From the NCBI RefSeq assembly GCF_000426845.1, contig NZ_AUGD01000006.1:1-64000 (forward strand): a stretch of DNA of 64,000 nt. The letters are read 5' to 3'. Each line of letters opens with the position of its first letter. Positions within the stretch are counted from its first letter, which is position 1. This DNA is from Bradyrhizobium sp. in8p8. Lineage in GTDB: Bacteria > Pseudomonadota > Alphaproteobacteria > Rhizobiales > Xanthobacteraceae. Below the pieces are notes generated by a model. The model saw only the letters and a program-made list of their open reading frames with translations, made no database searches and was not told the DNA's origin. A program made the translations under genes and the position numbers. Of this stretch, positions 33,899-44,152 are shown piece after piece.

Positions 33899-33932
33899 AA
33901 ACAACCCCATGCACAGTAGAACGGGGTTGTTT
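33899..33932. terminator. Intrinsic terminator, probably bidirectional
   Basis: AAACAACCCC (33899-33908) pairs with GGGGTTGTTT (33923-33932) around a 14-nt loop. T-rich ends on both strands suit termination of the catabolic operon from the left and of the peptide-type ABC operon from the right. Confidence 0.8.
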
Positions 33933-34097
33933 CTGCTCGCGAATTGCCATCACGCCGAGCGGCCTCACATCCGAGGCCAATGCGGCCCCGGATCGGCGGT
34001 CAGTTTTGACACGTCGGGCAAAACAGGAGCATGATGCAATCATTCCGCAATTGTCGTTTCACGTCCTGCAGACCTGCCACAGGCGCTGCAACAATTG

Positions 34098-35083
34098 CTA
34101 CGCCGCCGTCGGCGCGCCCTCTTCCAGATGACACGCCACCCACTGCTCGGCTCCCGCCACGCGCAGCGTCGGCTCCTCGGTCCGGCAGCGGTCGAAGACG
34201 AACGGGCAGCGGGTGTGGAAGCGGCATCCGCTGGGCGGATTGATCGGGCTCGGCACATCGCCCTTGAGAATGATGGGATTGCGCTGGGCCCCGGGCTCGG
34301 GCAGCGGCACCGCCGAAAGCAGCGCCTTGGTGTAGGGATGTCTTGGCGCGGCGAATATGTCGCGGCGCGGTGCCACTTCCACGATCTTGCCGAGATACAT
34401 CACCGCAACGCGGTGGGTCATGTGCTCGACGATGGCAAGATCGTGGCTGATAAACAATAGCGCCAACCCGAACTCGCTTTGCAGATCCTGCAGCAGATTG
34501 ACGATCTGCGCCTTGACCGAGACGTCGAGGGCGGAGACGGCCTCGTCGCAGACGATCAATTCGGGCTCGGCCGCGAGCGCCCGCGCGATGCCGATGCGCT
34601 GGCGCTGGCCGCCGGAGAACTCGTGCGGCCGGCGGTTCAGCGCCTCGCGCGGCAGGCGCACGGTGTCCATGAGCGCGGTGACCCGCACCTCGAGGTCTTC
34701 GGCGGACTTGGCGAGACCGAAATTGCGGATCGGCTCAGCCAGAATGTCGCGCACGCGCATGCGCGGATTGAGGCTCGAGAACGGATCCTGGAACACCACC
34801 TGCACGCGGCGGCGCATCTGGCGCATCGTGCCTGGTGCGGCATCGTCGATACGCTTGCCGTCCAGGATGACCTGGCCCGAGGTGATGTCGAAAAGCCTCA
34901 GGATGGCACGGCCGACCGTCGATTTGCCGCAGCCGGACTCGCCGACCAGCGACAGCGTCTCGCCGCGGGCGATCTCGAGGGACACGCCGTCCACCGCGTA
35001 GACGAACTCGGACTTCCGGCTGAACAGGCCGGTCTTGACCGGAAAATGCTTCTTGAGGTCGTTGACCTGGAGTAGCGGAGGAC

Positions 35084-35087
<4 letters not shown>
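34098..35087 (-). CDS. Peptide/nickel-type ABC importer ATPase, DppF-like
   Basis: This 329-residue ATPase starts at ATG 35087, overlapping the previous gene by 4 nt. Walker A is GESGCGKST, the signature is [15 protein letters not shown], and Walker B is [12 protein letters not shown]. The C-terminal oligopeptide-transporter extension has [14 protein letters not shown], whose cysteines hold an Fe-S cluster in some relatives. It pairs with the DppD-like ATPase. It is the last gene of the operon that begins at a cobalamin riboswitch. Confidence 0.92.
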
Positions 35088-36073
<986 letters not shown>

Positions 36074-36105
36074 GGGCGGTCAGCCTCGATCCATCAGAGG
36101 CAACA

Positions 36106-37029
36106 TCACAGACTCTTGGCCATGCGCGGGTCGAGCGCATCGCGAAGGCCGTCGCCGAGCAGGTTCACGGCGAGCACCGTGACCGACAGGAACGCCGCGG
36201 GAAAGAACACGATATACGGCTTCACCTGCCACAGCGCGCGCCCCTCAGCCATGATGTTGCCCCAGGACGGGATGGTGGGCGGCGTGCCGGCGCCGATGAA
36301 GGACAGGATCGCCTCGGTGATCATGGCGCTGGCGCAGATATAAGTCGCCTGCACCAGCATCGGCGCCACCGTATTGGGCAGGATATGGCGCAGGATGATC
36401 ATCGGCGTGCGCGTGCCGCAGGCCACGGCCGCATCCACATAGGGCTGCTCGCGCAGCGACAGCACCACGCTACGGACGAGGCGCGAAACGCGCGGGATTT
36501 CGGCGACGGTGATCGCCAGGATGACGTTGCCGACGCTGCCGCGGGTCAGCGCCATCAGCGCGATGGCCAGCAGGATGGGCGGTATCGACATCAGGCCGTC
36601 CATGAAACGCATCAGGATGCCGTCGGCCCAGCGGATGAAGCCGGAGATCATGCCGATGGCGAGGCCAACTGCGGACGCGAAGATCGCGACCGACAGCCCG
36701 ACCGTGAGCGAGACCCGGGCGCCGTAGAGAACGCGCGAATAGATGTCGCGGCCGAGCACGTCGGTGCCGAACCAGAAATCGGCCGACGGCGCCCTTGTGC
36801 GCTTGGCGGGTGCAAGCGCCGTCGGGTCGACCGTGCCGAGATAGGGTGCAAAGACCGCGATCAGGACCAGCGTCAGCAGCAGCGCGCCGCCGATCGCGAC
36901 CGTCGGATGGCCGCGCAAGAGGCCGACGAAGCCACGCCGGATCGCGACCGGCCGCAGGATGTCAGGCAGCTGCGGCGCGAGAACGAGACCGGCCGGTAGC
37001 GATTGCGGATTGACTGTCGTATCGGTCAA
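36106..37029 (-). CDS. Peptide/nickel-type ABC importer permease, DppC-like
   Basis: This 307-residue inner-membrane protein has the N-terminal OppC-type segment with GALLLTLVLIAVFAPYLGTVDP and the DVLGRDIYSRVLYGARVSL motif that marks DppC/OppC/NikC. The EAA loop is in AAVACGTRTPMIILRHILPN. It overlaps the DppB-like gene by 4 nt. Confidence 0.92.
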   Translation of the reverse strand: MTDTTVNPQSLPAGLVLAPQLPDILRPVAIRRGFVGLLRGHPTVAIGGALLLTLVLIAVFAPYLGTVDPTALAPAKRTRAPSADFWFGTDVLGRDIYSRVLYGARVSLTVGLSVAIFASAVGLAIGMISGFIRWADGILMRFMDGLMSIPPILLAIALMALTRGSVGNVILAITVAEIPRVSRLVRSVVLSLREQPYVDAAVACGTRTPMIILRHILPNTVAPMLVQATYICASAMITEAILSFIGAGTPPTIPSWGNIMAEGRALWQVKPYIVFFPAAFLSVTVLAVNLLGDGLRDALDPRMAKSL

Positions 37030-37967
37030 TAGCGGATCCTCGGGTCAACGAGCGTGTAGACGACGTCGATCATCAGATTGACGAGGACGTAGACGAAGCT
37101 GAACAGCAGCACGATGCCCTGAATCACCGGATAGTCGCGGCGCAGGATCGCGTCGATCGTGAGGCGCCCGAGGCCGGGGATCGCGAACACGCTCTCGGTC
37201 ACGACCGCGCCGCCGATCAGGAGCGCGATGCCGATCCCGATCACGGTGACGATCGGCACCGCCGCATTCTTGAGCGCGTGAATGAACAAAATGCCGCCCT
37301 GGCCGAGGCCCTTGGCCTTGGCGGTGCGGATGTAGTCCTGCTGCAAGACCTCGAGCATGGCGGCGCGGGTGATGCGCGCGACCAGCGCGATGTAGACGCA
37401 GCCGAGCGCGATCGCCGGCAGGATCAGGTTCTCCAGCCACGGCCAGAAACCTTGCGTCAGCGGCGTGTAACCCTGCACCGGCAGCCATTCCAGCTCGAGT
37501 GCGAAGATGTAAGCGAGCATGTAGCCGACCACGAACACGGGCAGCGAGAAGCCGAACACCGCAAAGCCCATGATGACGCGGTCGATCAGGCTGCCGGCCT
37601 TCCATGCCGCCACGACCCCGAGCGGCACCGCCACCACGATGGTGAGCATCAGCGTGACGATCATCAGCGACAGCGTCGGTCCGAGACGCTGGCCGATCAT
37701 CGCCGAAACCGGCAGGTTGGTGAAGATGGAGGTGCCGAGATCGCCGTGCAGGATGCGCCAGACCCAGCCTCCGAACTGGACCAGGAAGGGCCGGTCGAGG
37801 CCGAGGCTCTGCCGGATGCGCTCCACATCCTCCGGGCTCGCCTGGTCGCCCGCGATCACCACGGCCGGATCTCCCGGCGCGATGTAGAGCAGGCTGAACA
37901 CGAACAGCGCAACGATCGCCATCACCGGCAGGGTCGCGACGATGCGGCGGAGGATGTAGGAGAGCAT
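37026..37967 (-). CDS. Peptide/nickel-type ABC importer permease, DppB-like
   Basis: This 313-residue permease starts MLSYILRRIVATLPVMAIVA, the common DppB/NikB opening. The second segment, PGDPAVVIAGDQASPEDVERIRQSLGLD, is the periplasmic loop, and the EAA loop is YIRTAKAKGLGQGGILFIHAL. It lies 17 nt after the binding-protein gene. Confidence 0.92.
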   Translation of the reverse strand: MLSYILRRIVATLPVMAIVALFVFSLLYIAPGDPAVVIAGDQASPEDVERIRQSLGLDRPFLVQFGGWVWRILHGDLGTSIFTNLPVSAMIGQRLGPTLSLMIVTLMLTIVVAVPLGVVAAWKAGSLIDRVIMGFAVFGFSLPVFVVGYMLAYIFALELEWLPVQGYTPLTQGFWPWLENLILPAIALGCVYIALVARITRAAMLEVLQQDYIRTAKAKGLGQGGILFIHALKNAAVPIVTVIGIGIALLIGGAVVTESVFAIPGLGRLTIDAILRRDYPVIQGIVLLFSFVYVLVNLMIDVVYTLVDPRIRY

Positions 37968-37984
37968 CTGGCTTCAGCGCACGG

Positions 37985-39586
37985 TCATGCGGACTTCGAC
38001 ACGCCCCAGAAGAACGGCAGCGGCCCCTTGGCGATGCCGGAGACGTTCTTGCGCCACGCGGTGTAGCTCAGGAAGAAGCCCGTCGGCGCGTAGACGACGT
38101 CATCGAGCGCCGCCTTGTTGAGACGACCGATGGCAGCCTTCTCCTCGTCGAGGTTCTTGGCCTCGAACCATGATGCGACCTCCTTCTCGGTGCCGGGGCT
38201 GTTCGGCCATCCGAACCAGGCCTTGTCGCCGTTGGCGCGAATGGCGGTGTACGGCGCCGGATTGATGCAGTCGGCGCCCGCATGCCAGGTGTGGAACATG
38301 TTCCAGCCGCCCTGACCTGGCGGCGTCTTCTGCGCGCGGCGGGAGCCGACCGTGCCCCAATCGGTGGCGACGAAGTCGACGTTCATGCCGATCTTCTTGA
38401 GGAGGTCGGCGGTCACGTCGCCCTGCGCCTTGGTGATCGGCTGGTCCTGCGCCACGAGGCACGTCACCGGCTGCCCGGAATAGCCGCTCTCGGCGAGCAG
38501 CTTCTTGGCGGCATCGAAGTCGCGCTTGCCCTTCAGTATCTCGCCACCCGCTTCGCTGTACAGCGGCGTACCCGGCGTGAAAAAGCCGGGCAGCGGCTTC
38601 CAGAGCGCAGTGTCGTCGCCGACGATGGCACGCATGTAGTCTTCCTGGCTGAGCGCCATCAGAACCGCACGCCGCGCCCGCACGTCGTTGAAGGGTGCGA
38701 ACAGATGGTTCATGCGGAACGAGCCGATATTGCCGAGAGGATCGCCGATATCGACGCTGATGTTCTTGTTCTTCTTCAGGACCGGCACAAGATCGGCGAT
38801 CGGGCTTTCCCACCAATCGACTTCGCCGTTCTGCAAGGCGGCGGCCGCCGTGGCCGGGTCCGGCATCACGATCCATTCCACGCGATCGACCAGGATCTGC
38901 TTGCCGCCCGCGAGCCAGGATGCCTTCTCCTGCCGCGGCACATAGTCGGTGAACTTCTCGAACACCGCCTTCGCGCCCGGCACCCACTCGCCCTTGGCGA
39001 ACTTCATCGGCCCGGAGCCGACATATTCGGTGATCTGCTTGAATGGATCGGTCTGCGCGATGCGCTCGGGCATGATGAACGAGCACGGCGAGTTGTTCTT
39101 CGCCAGCGCGTAAAGCATCTTCGGGAAGGGCTGCTTCAGGACCCATTTGAAAGTGCGGTCGTCGACGGCGGTGAGTTCCTGCTGCAGAGCCTTGATCATC
39201 AGCCCCATCGGATCGCGGGCCGCCCAGCGACTGAGGCTCGCGACAACATCCTTGCTCAGCACCGGCTCGCCGTCATGAAACTTGAGCCCGGGACGCAGCT
39301 TGAAGGTCCACGTCGTGCCGTCGTCCGTCACCTCCTCGGATTCCACCATCTGGCGCTGCGGCTGGAGCGAGGAATCGATGCCGTAGAGCGTGTCCCAGAC
39401 CATCGCGGCCGCATTGCGCACAACATATTGCGTGCCCCAGATCGGGTCGAAATTGGCAAGATTGGCCTGCGGGACGAAGCGCAAGGTCCGGGCGGATGCG
39501 CCTTGCGCGATCGCCGGTGCCGAGAGGCCGGTCAATGCGAGACCGCCTGCGCCGGCCAGCCCCTTCAATACGGTCCTGCGATCCAT
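37985..39586 (-). CDS. Periplasmic binding protein of a B12-riboswitch-controlled ABC importer
   Basis: This 533-residue protein starts at ATG 39586 (GGGAGGAC upstream). A twin-arginine-like signal (MDRRTVLKGLAGAGG) ends near AIAQG. The mature part is a family 5 (DppA/OppA/NikA) binding fold: LRFVPQANLANFDPIWG, LRPGLKFHDGEPVLSKDVV and YVGSGPMKFAKGEW. This fold takes peptides, nickel-chelates, glutathione, sugars and other ligands. The gene is the first of the operon and lies about 180 nt downstream of a cobalamin riboswitch on the same strand. Its ligand may therefore be a corrinoid, a cobalt complex or a B12 precursor. Confidence 0.85.
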   Translation of the reverse strand: MDRRTVLKGLAGAGGLALTGLSAPAIAQGASARTLRFVPQANLANFDPIWGTQYVVRNAAAMVWDTLYGIDSSLQPQRQMVESEEVTDDGTTWTFKLRPGLKFHDGEPVLSKDVVASLSRWAARDPMGLMIKALQQELTAVDDRTFKWVLKQPFPKMLYALAKNNSPCSFIMPERIAQTDPFKQITEYVGSGPMKFAKGEWVPGAKAVFEKFTDYVPRQEKASWLAGGKQILVDRVEWIVMPDPATAAAALQNGEVDWWESPIADLVPVLKKNKNISVDIGDPLGNIGSFRMNHLFAPFNDVRARRAVLMALSQEDYMRAIVGDDTALWKPLPGFFTPGTPLYSEAGGEILKGKRDFDAAKKLLAESGYSGQPVTCLVAQDQPITKAQGDVTADLLKKIGMNVDFVATDWGTVGSRRAQKTPPGQGGWNMFHTWHAGADCINPAPYTAIRANGDKAWFGWPNSPGTEKEVASWFEAKNLDEEKAAIGRLNKAALDDVVYAPTGFFLSYTAWRKNVSGIAKGPLPFFWGVSKSA

Positions 39587-39759
39587 GAAGTCCTCCCAGT
39601 CGTGACGTGATGCCGGCCAACTTTTGGCCAAGAGCGGGTGAAGCCAGAGCCCATTGGCTTGCAAATGGTATGCCACTAACCGACCTTCGCTCGGGGGATC
39701 TCACCCCACCCCGCTGTGGCCTTTCAGGAGACCCCGACCGACATCTTCACGTGCGACCG

Positions 39760-39935
39760 CGGATGACGGCAGGTCTCCCGGCTCGCGGATCATCACCGCT
39801 TCGTCGCCGTCCCGGAACGAGGACCCACCGGCTTGTGACGAAGGATTCTCCGCTCACAGTTGCGGGGCGGCCGCGGCATTGGGGACAAGGCACCGCATTC
39901 CCTTTTCATTCCCTCTCGGGAAAACCGTCGCGAGC
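39760..39935 (-). promoter_or_regulatory. Cobalamin riboswitch upstream of the peptide-type ABC operon
   Basis: Reading the minus strand 5' to 3': GGGAATGCGGTGCC, then CGCCCCGCAACTGTGAGCGG, then GCCGGTGG and CCGGGACGGC, and finally the B12 box GAGCCGGGAGACCTGCC (39768-39785 on plus). These are the ordered conserved blocks of the adenosylcobalamin aptamer. The aptamer points towards the binding-protein gene, so corrinoid should repress the importer. Ends are approximate. A GGGG/CCCC hairpin near 39693-39706 may belong to the expression platform. Confidence 0.9.
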
Positions 39936-40016
39936 ATCTAGGATGACCATCAAGACAGAGGCAATGTATCGCATGCGACGCTATTGCCACGGCGACCAAC
40001 TTCTTTGGAGATGAGC

Positions 40017-40589
40017 ATGGAAGGCGAGACCTTCCTCTGGCTGATACGGCATGCGGTCGTCGAGGGCCTGGCCGGGACGATCCATGCTGCCGATGCGCGG
40101 GCCGATCTCGGCGACCACGCAAAGTTGGCGGCGCTGCGACACCGCTTGCCGCGGGACGGCACCAGCTATGCCAGCCCGTCGCGACGCACGGTCGAGACGG
40201 CGCGCGCACTGGGACTCGAACCGGCGCTGGTCAGCGAGTTCCGCGAGCAGGATTTCGGCGACTGGACCGGCCATCGGCATGACGAACTCGCGGCGAGCGG
40301 TGGCGAGACTTACGCGCGGTTCTGGCGCGACCCGGCGCGCGGGCGGCCGCCCAACGGCGAGAGCTTTGCGGATCAAGTCGCGCGCGTCCGGTCAGGCCTG
40401 GCAAGGATTGACGCAGGCTCCGCAACGCTGGTCGTGCATTCCGGCACGATCCGCGCGGTGCTGTGCATCGCGCTCGATCTCACACCGGACGCCGCGCTGC
40501 GCTTCGTGATCGATCCGTTGTCGCTCACCCGGATCGACCGGCTCGCACGCGGCTGGCGCGTCGTCTGCGTCAATCAGCAGGTCAGCTAG
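40017..40589 (+). CDS. cobC: Histidine phosphatase, probable alpha-ribazole phosphatase
   Basis: This 190-residue phosphoglycerate mutase-like phosphatase carries LIRHAVVEG (phosphohistidine RH), SRRTVETAR, REQDFGDWTG and VVHSGTIRAVL. In the salvage branch it would dephosphorylate alpha-ribazole phosphate or adenosylcobalamin phosphate. The family is broad, so the substrate rests on its place beside cobT. ATG 40017 is preferred because GGAG lies 6 nt upstream. An ATG at 40011 sits directly on it. Its 3' end overlaps the convergent cobT gene by 8 nt. It points away from the riboswitch. Confidence 0.75.
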   Translation: MEGETFLWLIRHAVVEGLAGTIHAADARADLGDHAKLAALRHRLPRDGTSYASPSRRTVETARALGLEPALVSEFREQDFGDWTGHRHDELAASGGETYARFWRDPARGRPPNGESFADQVARVRSGLARIDAGSATLVVHSGTIRAVLCIALDLTPDAALRFVIDPLSLTRIDRLARGWRVVCVNQQVS

Positions 40590-41634
40590 GCCTGTCAGGC
40601 ACGTTGGCCTGCGCGAACGTCGCCATATCGTTGTGAAGTGCGCAGGCCGAGCGGACCAGCGGCAACGCGATGGCCGCACCCGATCCCTCGCCCAGCCTGA
40701 GATCGAGGCTGATCAGCGGCTGCACGTTCAGGGCGCGCAGCACCAGCCGATGTCCCTGCTCCGCCGATTGGTGCGACGGCAACAGGAACGGCTGGCATGA
40801 CGGATTGAGGCGCGCCGCCGCCAGCGCTGCGACGGATACGATGAAGCCGTCGATCAATACAGGAATGCGGGCTTGCGCAGCCGCAATGGTCGCGCCTGCG
40901 ATCGCTGCGATCTCCAGGCCGCCGACGGCGCACAGGATCTCCTCGGCCGAGCCTCCCGCGAGCCCGTGGCGTGCAATTGCTGCATCGATCACCCGCGCCT
41001 TGCGCGCGCGACCGGCCGCATCGACGCCGGTCCCGCTGCCCGCGATCTCCTCGGCGCTCACCGCAAGCAGGCTCGCCGCAATCGCCGCAGAGGTCGTGGT
41101 GTTGCCGATGCCCATCTCGCCGAAGATCAGGAGATCAGGCTGACCGGCCTCCGCCCGCACCACGGCGCGCCGGCCGGCTTCGAATGCGAATGCCAACTCC
41201 GCAGACGTGAGCGCAGCTTCGACGCTGAAATCGCGCGTGCCATGGCGCGGCTTGTCAACGACGATCCCCGCCGTCGGCTCGGTCGCCAGCGTGCCGGCGT
41301 CGACCACCTCCAGACGCGAGCCAAGCTCGCGCGCCAGCACCGAGATCGCAGCACCGCCGGAGGCGAAATTCGCCATCATCGCGATGGTCACTTCTTGCGG
41401 ATAGGCCGACACGCCCTGCGCGACGATGCCGTGATCCCCGGCGAAGATGATGATCGGCGCCCGCGAAGCGCGGGGCTGCTCTGTCGCCTGCAGACCCGCA
41501 AGCTCGATTGCGAGCTGCTCCAGCCGGCCGAGCGCCCCGGTCGGCTTTGTGAGTTGCGCCTGCCGCACGATCGCCGCCTCGCGATGACGGACGGAAATCT
41601 CGGGGCACTCTCGGTAGACCCATTCGGGGAGCAT
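40582..41634 (-). CDS. cobT: Nicotinate-nucleotide:dimethylbenzimidazole phosphoribosyltransferase
   Basis: This 350-residue enzyme makes alpha-ribazole phosphate from DMB and nicotinate mononucleotide (called CobU in Pseudomonas denitrificans). Recognisable motifs are IIIFAGDHGIVAQGVSAYPQ, FGEMGIGNTTTSAAIAA and the catalytic glutamate in LRLGEGSGAAIALPL. ATG 41634 was chosen over a longer frame whose extension looks noncoding. It is the last gene of the riboswitch-led cbiM-cobF-cobT unit, 10 nt after cobF. Confidence 0.94.
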   Translation of the reverse strand: MLPEWVYRECPEISVRHREAAIVRQAQLTKPTGALGRLEQLAIELAGLQATEQPRASRAPIIIFAGDHGIVAQGVSAYPQEVTIAMMANFASGGAAISVLARELGSRLEVVDAGTLATEPTAGIVVDKPRHGTRDFSVEAALTSAELAFAFEAGRRAVVRAEAGQPDLLIFGEMGIGNTTTSAAIAASLLAVSAEEIAGSGTGVDAAGRARKARVIDAAIARHGLAGGSAEEILCAVGGLEIAAIAGATIAAAQARIPVLIDGFIVSVAALAAARLNPSCQPFLLPSHQSAEQGHRLVLRALNVQPLISLDLRLGEGSGAAIALPLVRSACALHNDMATFAQANVPDRPS

Positions 41635-41644
41635 GCTGCCTCGC

Positions 41645-42394
41645 TCAATGCCGGCGCTTGAGAATGTAGCTGTCCATGATCCAGCCATGCCGCTCGCGCG
41701 CCTCCTGCCGCAGCGCGACGATGCGCGGACCGGCCTCGGCGAGCGCACCGGAGAGAATGGTCTGATCTTGCATGCCGAGATAGGCGCCCCACCAGATGTG
41801 AAGATCCGCCGGATCGAGCGACTGGAACGCCGTGCCGCCGTCGAGCATCACCACCACGGTATCGACTCCGTGCGGCCAGCCCTCGTCACGCAAGCGCCGC
41901 CCCGTCGTGACCAGGAACGGCTCGCCGATCTCGTTGAGCGGCAGCGCATGGGCGGCGCACAGCGCCTGGATCGAGGTGATGCCGGGCACGACTTCGATCT
42001 TCGGCAACGGATCGAGCCGCCGTGCAATGCGCAGCGAGGAATCGTAGAGCGACGGATCGCCCCAGATCAGCAGCGCGATCTTGCCATCACCTTCGAGATG
42101 ATCCGCGATCGTCTTCGACCAGGTCGCGGCGACCGCATCGTGCCAATCGTCCACGCCCTTGCGGTAATCAGCTTCTCCGGCGTCGCGCACGGGAAGATCG
42201 AACTCGACGATCTGCGTTCTGCCGCTGGTGAGCACGTCCGCGCAGATCGTTCGCCTGAGATCCGCGAGATCGGATTTCGCCGTGCCCTTGCGCGGGATGA
42301 GGACGAGATCGGCCGCGTTGATGGCGGCGACTGCAGCGCGCGTGAGCTGCGCGGGATCGCCGCAGCCGATGCCTATCAGGGAGAGCGTGAGCAT
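41645..42394 (-). CDS. cobF: Precorrin-6A synthase (deacetylating)
   Basis: This 249-residue SAM-dependent methyltransferase methylates C-1 and releases acetate from precorrin-5, a step specific to the aerobic pathway. The N-terminal motif SLIGIGCGDPAQLTRAAVAAIN and GDPSLYDSSLRIARRL are typical of corrinoid methyltransferases. Its length and VVVMLDGGTAFQSL fit CobF. ATG 42394 follows GGGAGAG. It lies 46 nt after cbiM. Confidence 0.93.
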   Translation of the reverse strand: MLTLSLIGIGCGDPAQLTRAAVAAINAADLVLIPRKGTAKSDLADLRRTICADVLTSGRTQIVEFDLPVRDAGEADYRKGVDDWHDAVAATWSKTIADHLEGDGKIALLIWGDPSLYDSSLRIARRLDPLPKIEVVPGITSIQALCAAHALPLNEIGEPFLVTTGRRLRDEGWPHGVDTVVVMLDGGTAFQSLDPADLHIWWGAYLGMQDQTILSGALAEAGPRIVALRQEARERHGWIMDSYILKRRH

Positions 42395-42440
42395 CGCGAG
42401 CGCGACGGACGGCCGCAACGGCCGTCCAATCGCTTGTCTC

Positions 42441-43118
42441 TCAGGCCGCGTTGTGCAGGCGCGGGGTGACGAGGCCAGGCGCGGTGACGCCGCGCAGCGA
42501 CTTCGCCAGCGCCAGCACGGCAAGATCGGCCAGCGGCTCGATCACGATGACCAGCGCGTAGGAGGCGGCAAACGTTGCGATGTTGGCGAGGTTGGTCATC
42601 GCAAAGCCAGAGCCATAGAGCGCCCAGAATGCGACCCAGGCGATCACGCCGGCCTGATAGGTCGTCGAAAGCGCCAGCGCCTGACCGTACTTCAAATCGA
42701 CATAGGCGGTGTTGCGGGCAATGATCCGCGTGGCGATCGCCTGGATCGCGAACAGCGGCACCAGCAGGGTGGTGACGTTCATGCCGTATTGCGGCAGGTC
42801 GGCCGGCTCGAACAGCATGCCCTGAAGCAGCAGACCGAACGCAAGACCGAAAGCAGCAGGCGCGGCACCGAACAGCAGGAACAGCGTAGAGCCGAGGATG
42901 AAGTGCACCTCTGACACGCCGACCGGGAAGTGCGGCAGGATCTCGAAGAAGACGAACACGAGCGCCGTGGTGGCCAGCGTACGTGCCGCGAACGAGCCGA
43001 TTCCCTGCTCGCGCACGGTCTCGACCGCGAGCTTCAACGCAACGCCGCCTGCGGCGATGCCGGTTGCGTAACTCAACACGAGCTTGCCGCCCGTCACGAT
43101 TCCGGGTTCGATATGCAT
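42441..43118 (-). CDS. cbiM: CbiM-like cobalt transporter membrane component
   Basis: This 225-residue membrane protein has about six helices. It keeps Met1-His2 at the N-terminus, the residues that hold Co2+ in CbiM, but continues with EPGIVTGG instead of the usual GFLP-type loop. GVSEVHFILGSTLFLLFGAAPAAFGLAFGLLLQG matches the CbiM core and is rich in Gly. No cbiN, cbiQ or cbiO gene is nearby, so it either works alone or borrows an energising module from elsewhere. A cobalamin riboswitch precedes it, supporting cobalt as substrate. Confidence 0.85.
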   Translation of the reverse strand: MHIEPGIVTGGKLVLSYATGIAAGGVALKLAVETVREQGIGSFAARTLATTALVFVFFEILPHFPVGVSEVHFILGSTLFLLFGAAPAAFGLAFGLLLQGMLFEPADLPQYGMNVTTLLVPLFAIQAIATRIIARNTAYVDLKYGQALALSTTYQAGVIAWVAFWALYGSGFAMTNLANIATFAASYALVIVIEPLADLAVLALAKSLRGVTAPGLVTPRLHNAA

Positions 43119-43134
43119 GGCTCAGTTCCTTCCT

Positions 43135-43152
43135 GCCGTCACACCCGACGGC
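43135..43152 (-). promoter_or_regulatory. Hairpin next to the cbiM ribosome-binding site
   Basis: GCCGTC (43135-43140) pairs with GACGGC (43147-43152) around six bases. On the minus strand the hairpin directly precedes AGGAAGGA, the cbiM ribosome-binding site. It sits between the riboswitch and the start codon, so it is a candidate part of the expression platform. Confidence 0.45.
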
Positions 43153-43164
43153 CTTGGCCTCAAC

Positions 43165-43335
43165 ACGTGCACGGCCGGTCTCCTGGCTCGCGGTTCACTG
43201 GGGTTCTCCGGCCTTCCCGGACCTTGCGGCCCAGTGGCTGATCGGAGCCCCTCACCGCTTACAGTCGCGGGGGCGGCTGGGGTTTGGGGCGCCGAAACTG
43301 GGTCCGCCCACCCCCATTCCCGATTATGCTCCGGC
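43165..43335 (-). promoter_or_regulatory. Cobalamin riboswitch upstream of cbiM-cobF-cobT
   Basis: On the minus strand the blocks run GGGAATGGGGGTGG, CCGCCCCCGCGACTGTAAGCGG, GCCACTGGG, CCGGGAAGGCC and the B12 box GAGCCAGGAGACCGGCC (43173-43190 on plus). The order and spacing match the aptamer consensus more closely than the first riboswitch does. It lies within the 305-nt gap between cobA and cbiM, giving the three downstream genes their own B12 control. Confidence 0.95.
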
Positions 43336-43423
43336 GCTTTGCGCCGCGGTGAGCACCATGCCTCTCCTGTGTGCGCCTTTCGCGAGCCGGGCGTCAAGGG
43401 GCGAAAGGCGGCCGCCTCCGTCA

Positions 43424-44152
43424 TCACCGATAGTCCCCCGCCAGTGCACCGAACAGGATGACGGCGGCGGTCGAGGGCGCGCCACCGCGCGCAAGCTGAT
43501 CGGCGAGCTCGGCAATGGTGGTGCGGACCAGCCGCTCGTCGGCACGGCCGAGGGATTCGGCAACCAATGCCGGAGTGTCCGGGGCAAGGCCGTGTGCGAT
43601 CAACTTTGCGGCCAGCGCCGGAAAGGTGCGCCGGCCCATATAGACGACGGTCGTCGCCTCGGGATCGGCCAGCGCCGCCCAGTTCAGGTCGGGCGGCAGC
43701 TCGCCGGTGACGTCGGCACCCGTGATGAACTGCACCCGGCGGGAGGTGTGGCGACGGGTCAGGGGAATGCCGGCCTGCGCAGCGGCGACGCAGGCCGATG
43801 TGACACCGGGAATGATCTCATAGCCGATGCCAGCCTCGCGCAGCGTCTCCAGCTCCTCCTCGAGCCGGCCGAAAATGCCGGCGTCGCCGGACTTGAGCCG
43901 CACCACGCGCGCGCCGGTCGCGGCATAGTCGACCAGGAGACGGTTGACGTGGTGCTGCCTGGTCGAGGGTCGCCCCGCCCGCTTCCCCACCGCGACGAGA
44001 TTGGCGCCGGGTCGCGCCAGATCGAGGATCGCGCCGGAGGCGAGGTCATCATAGAGCACGACGTCCGCCTCGCGCAGCCGCGCGGCGCCTCTCACGGTGA
44101 GCAGCTCGGGGTCGCCGGGGCCGGCGGAAACGAAGGAGACGAAGCCGCTCAC
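43424..44152 (-). CDS. cobA: Uroporphyrinogen-III C-methyltransferase
   Basis: This 242-residue SAM-dependent enzyme methylates C-2 and C-7 of uroporphyrinogen III to precorrin-2, the first committed step. Motifs are SAGPGDPELLTVRG, LREADVVLYDDL, RLKSGDAGIFGR and the conserved HTSRRVQFITGAD. It is a CobA-type single-function protein without the CysG dehydrogenase/ferrochelatase half. It overlaps cobB by 4 nt. It is the last gene of the long cob run before the second riboswitch. Confidence 0.95.
   Translation of the reverse strand: MSGFVSFVSAGPGDPELLTVRGAARLREADVVLYDDLASGAILDLARPGANLVAVGKRAGRPSTRQHHVNRLLVDYAATGARVVRLKSGDAGIFGRLEEELETLREAGIGYEIIPGVTSACVAAAQAGIPLTRRHTSRRVQFITGADVTGELPPDLNWAALADPEATTVVYMGRRTFPALAAKLIAHGLAPDTPALVAESLGRADERLVRTTIAELADQLARGGAPSTAAVILFGALAGDYR

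Noticed and set aside
39984..40016. Upstream start for the histidine phosphatase
   Set aside because: GGAG at 40007-40010 is well spaced only for ATG 40017.
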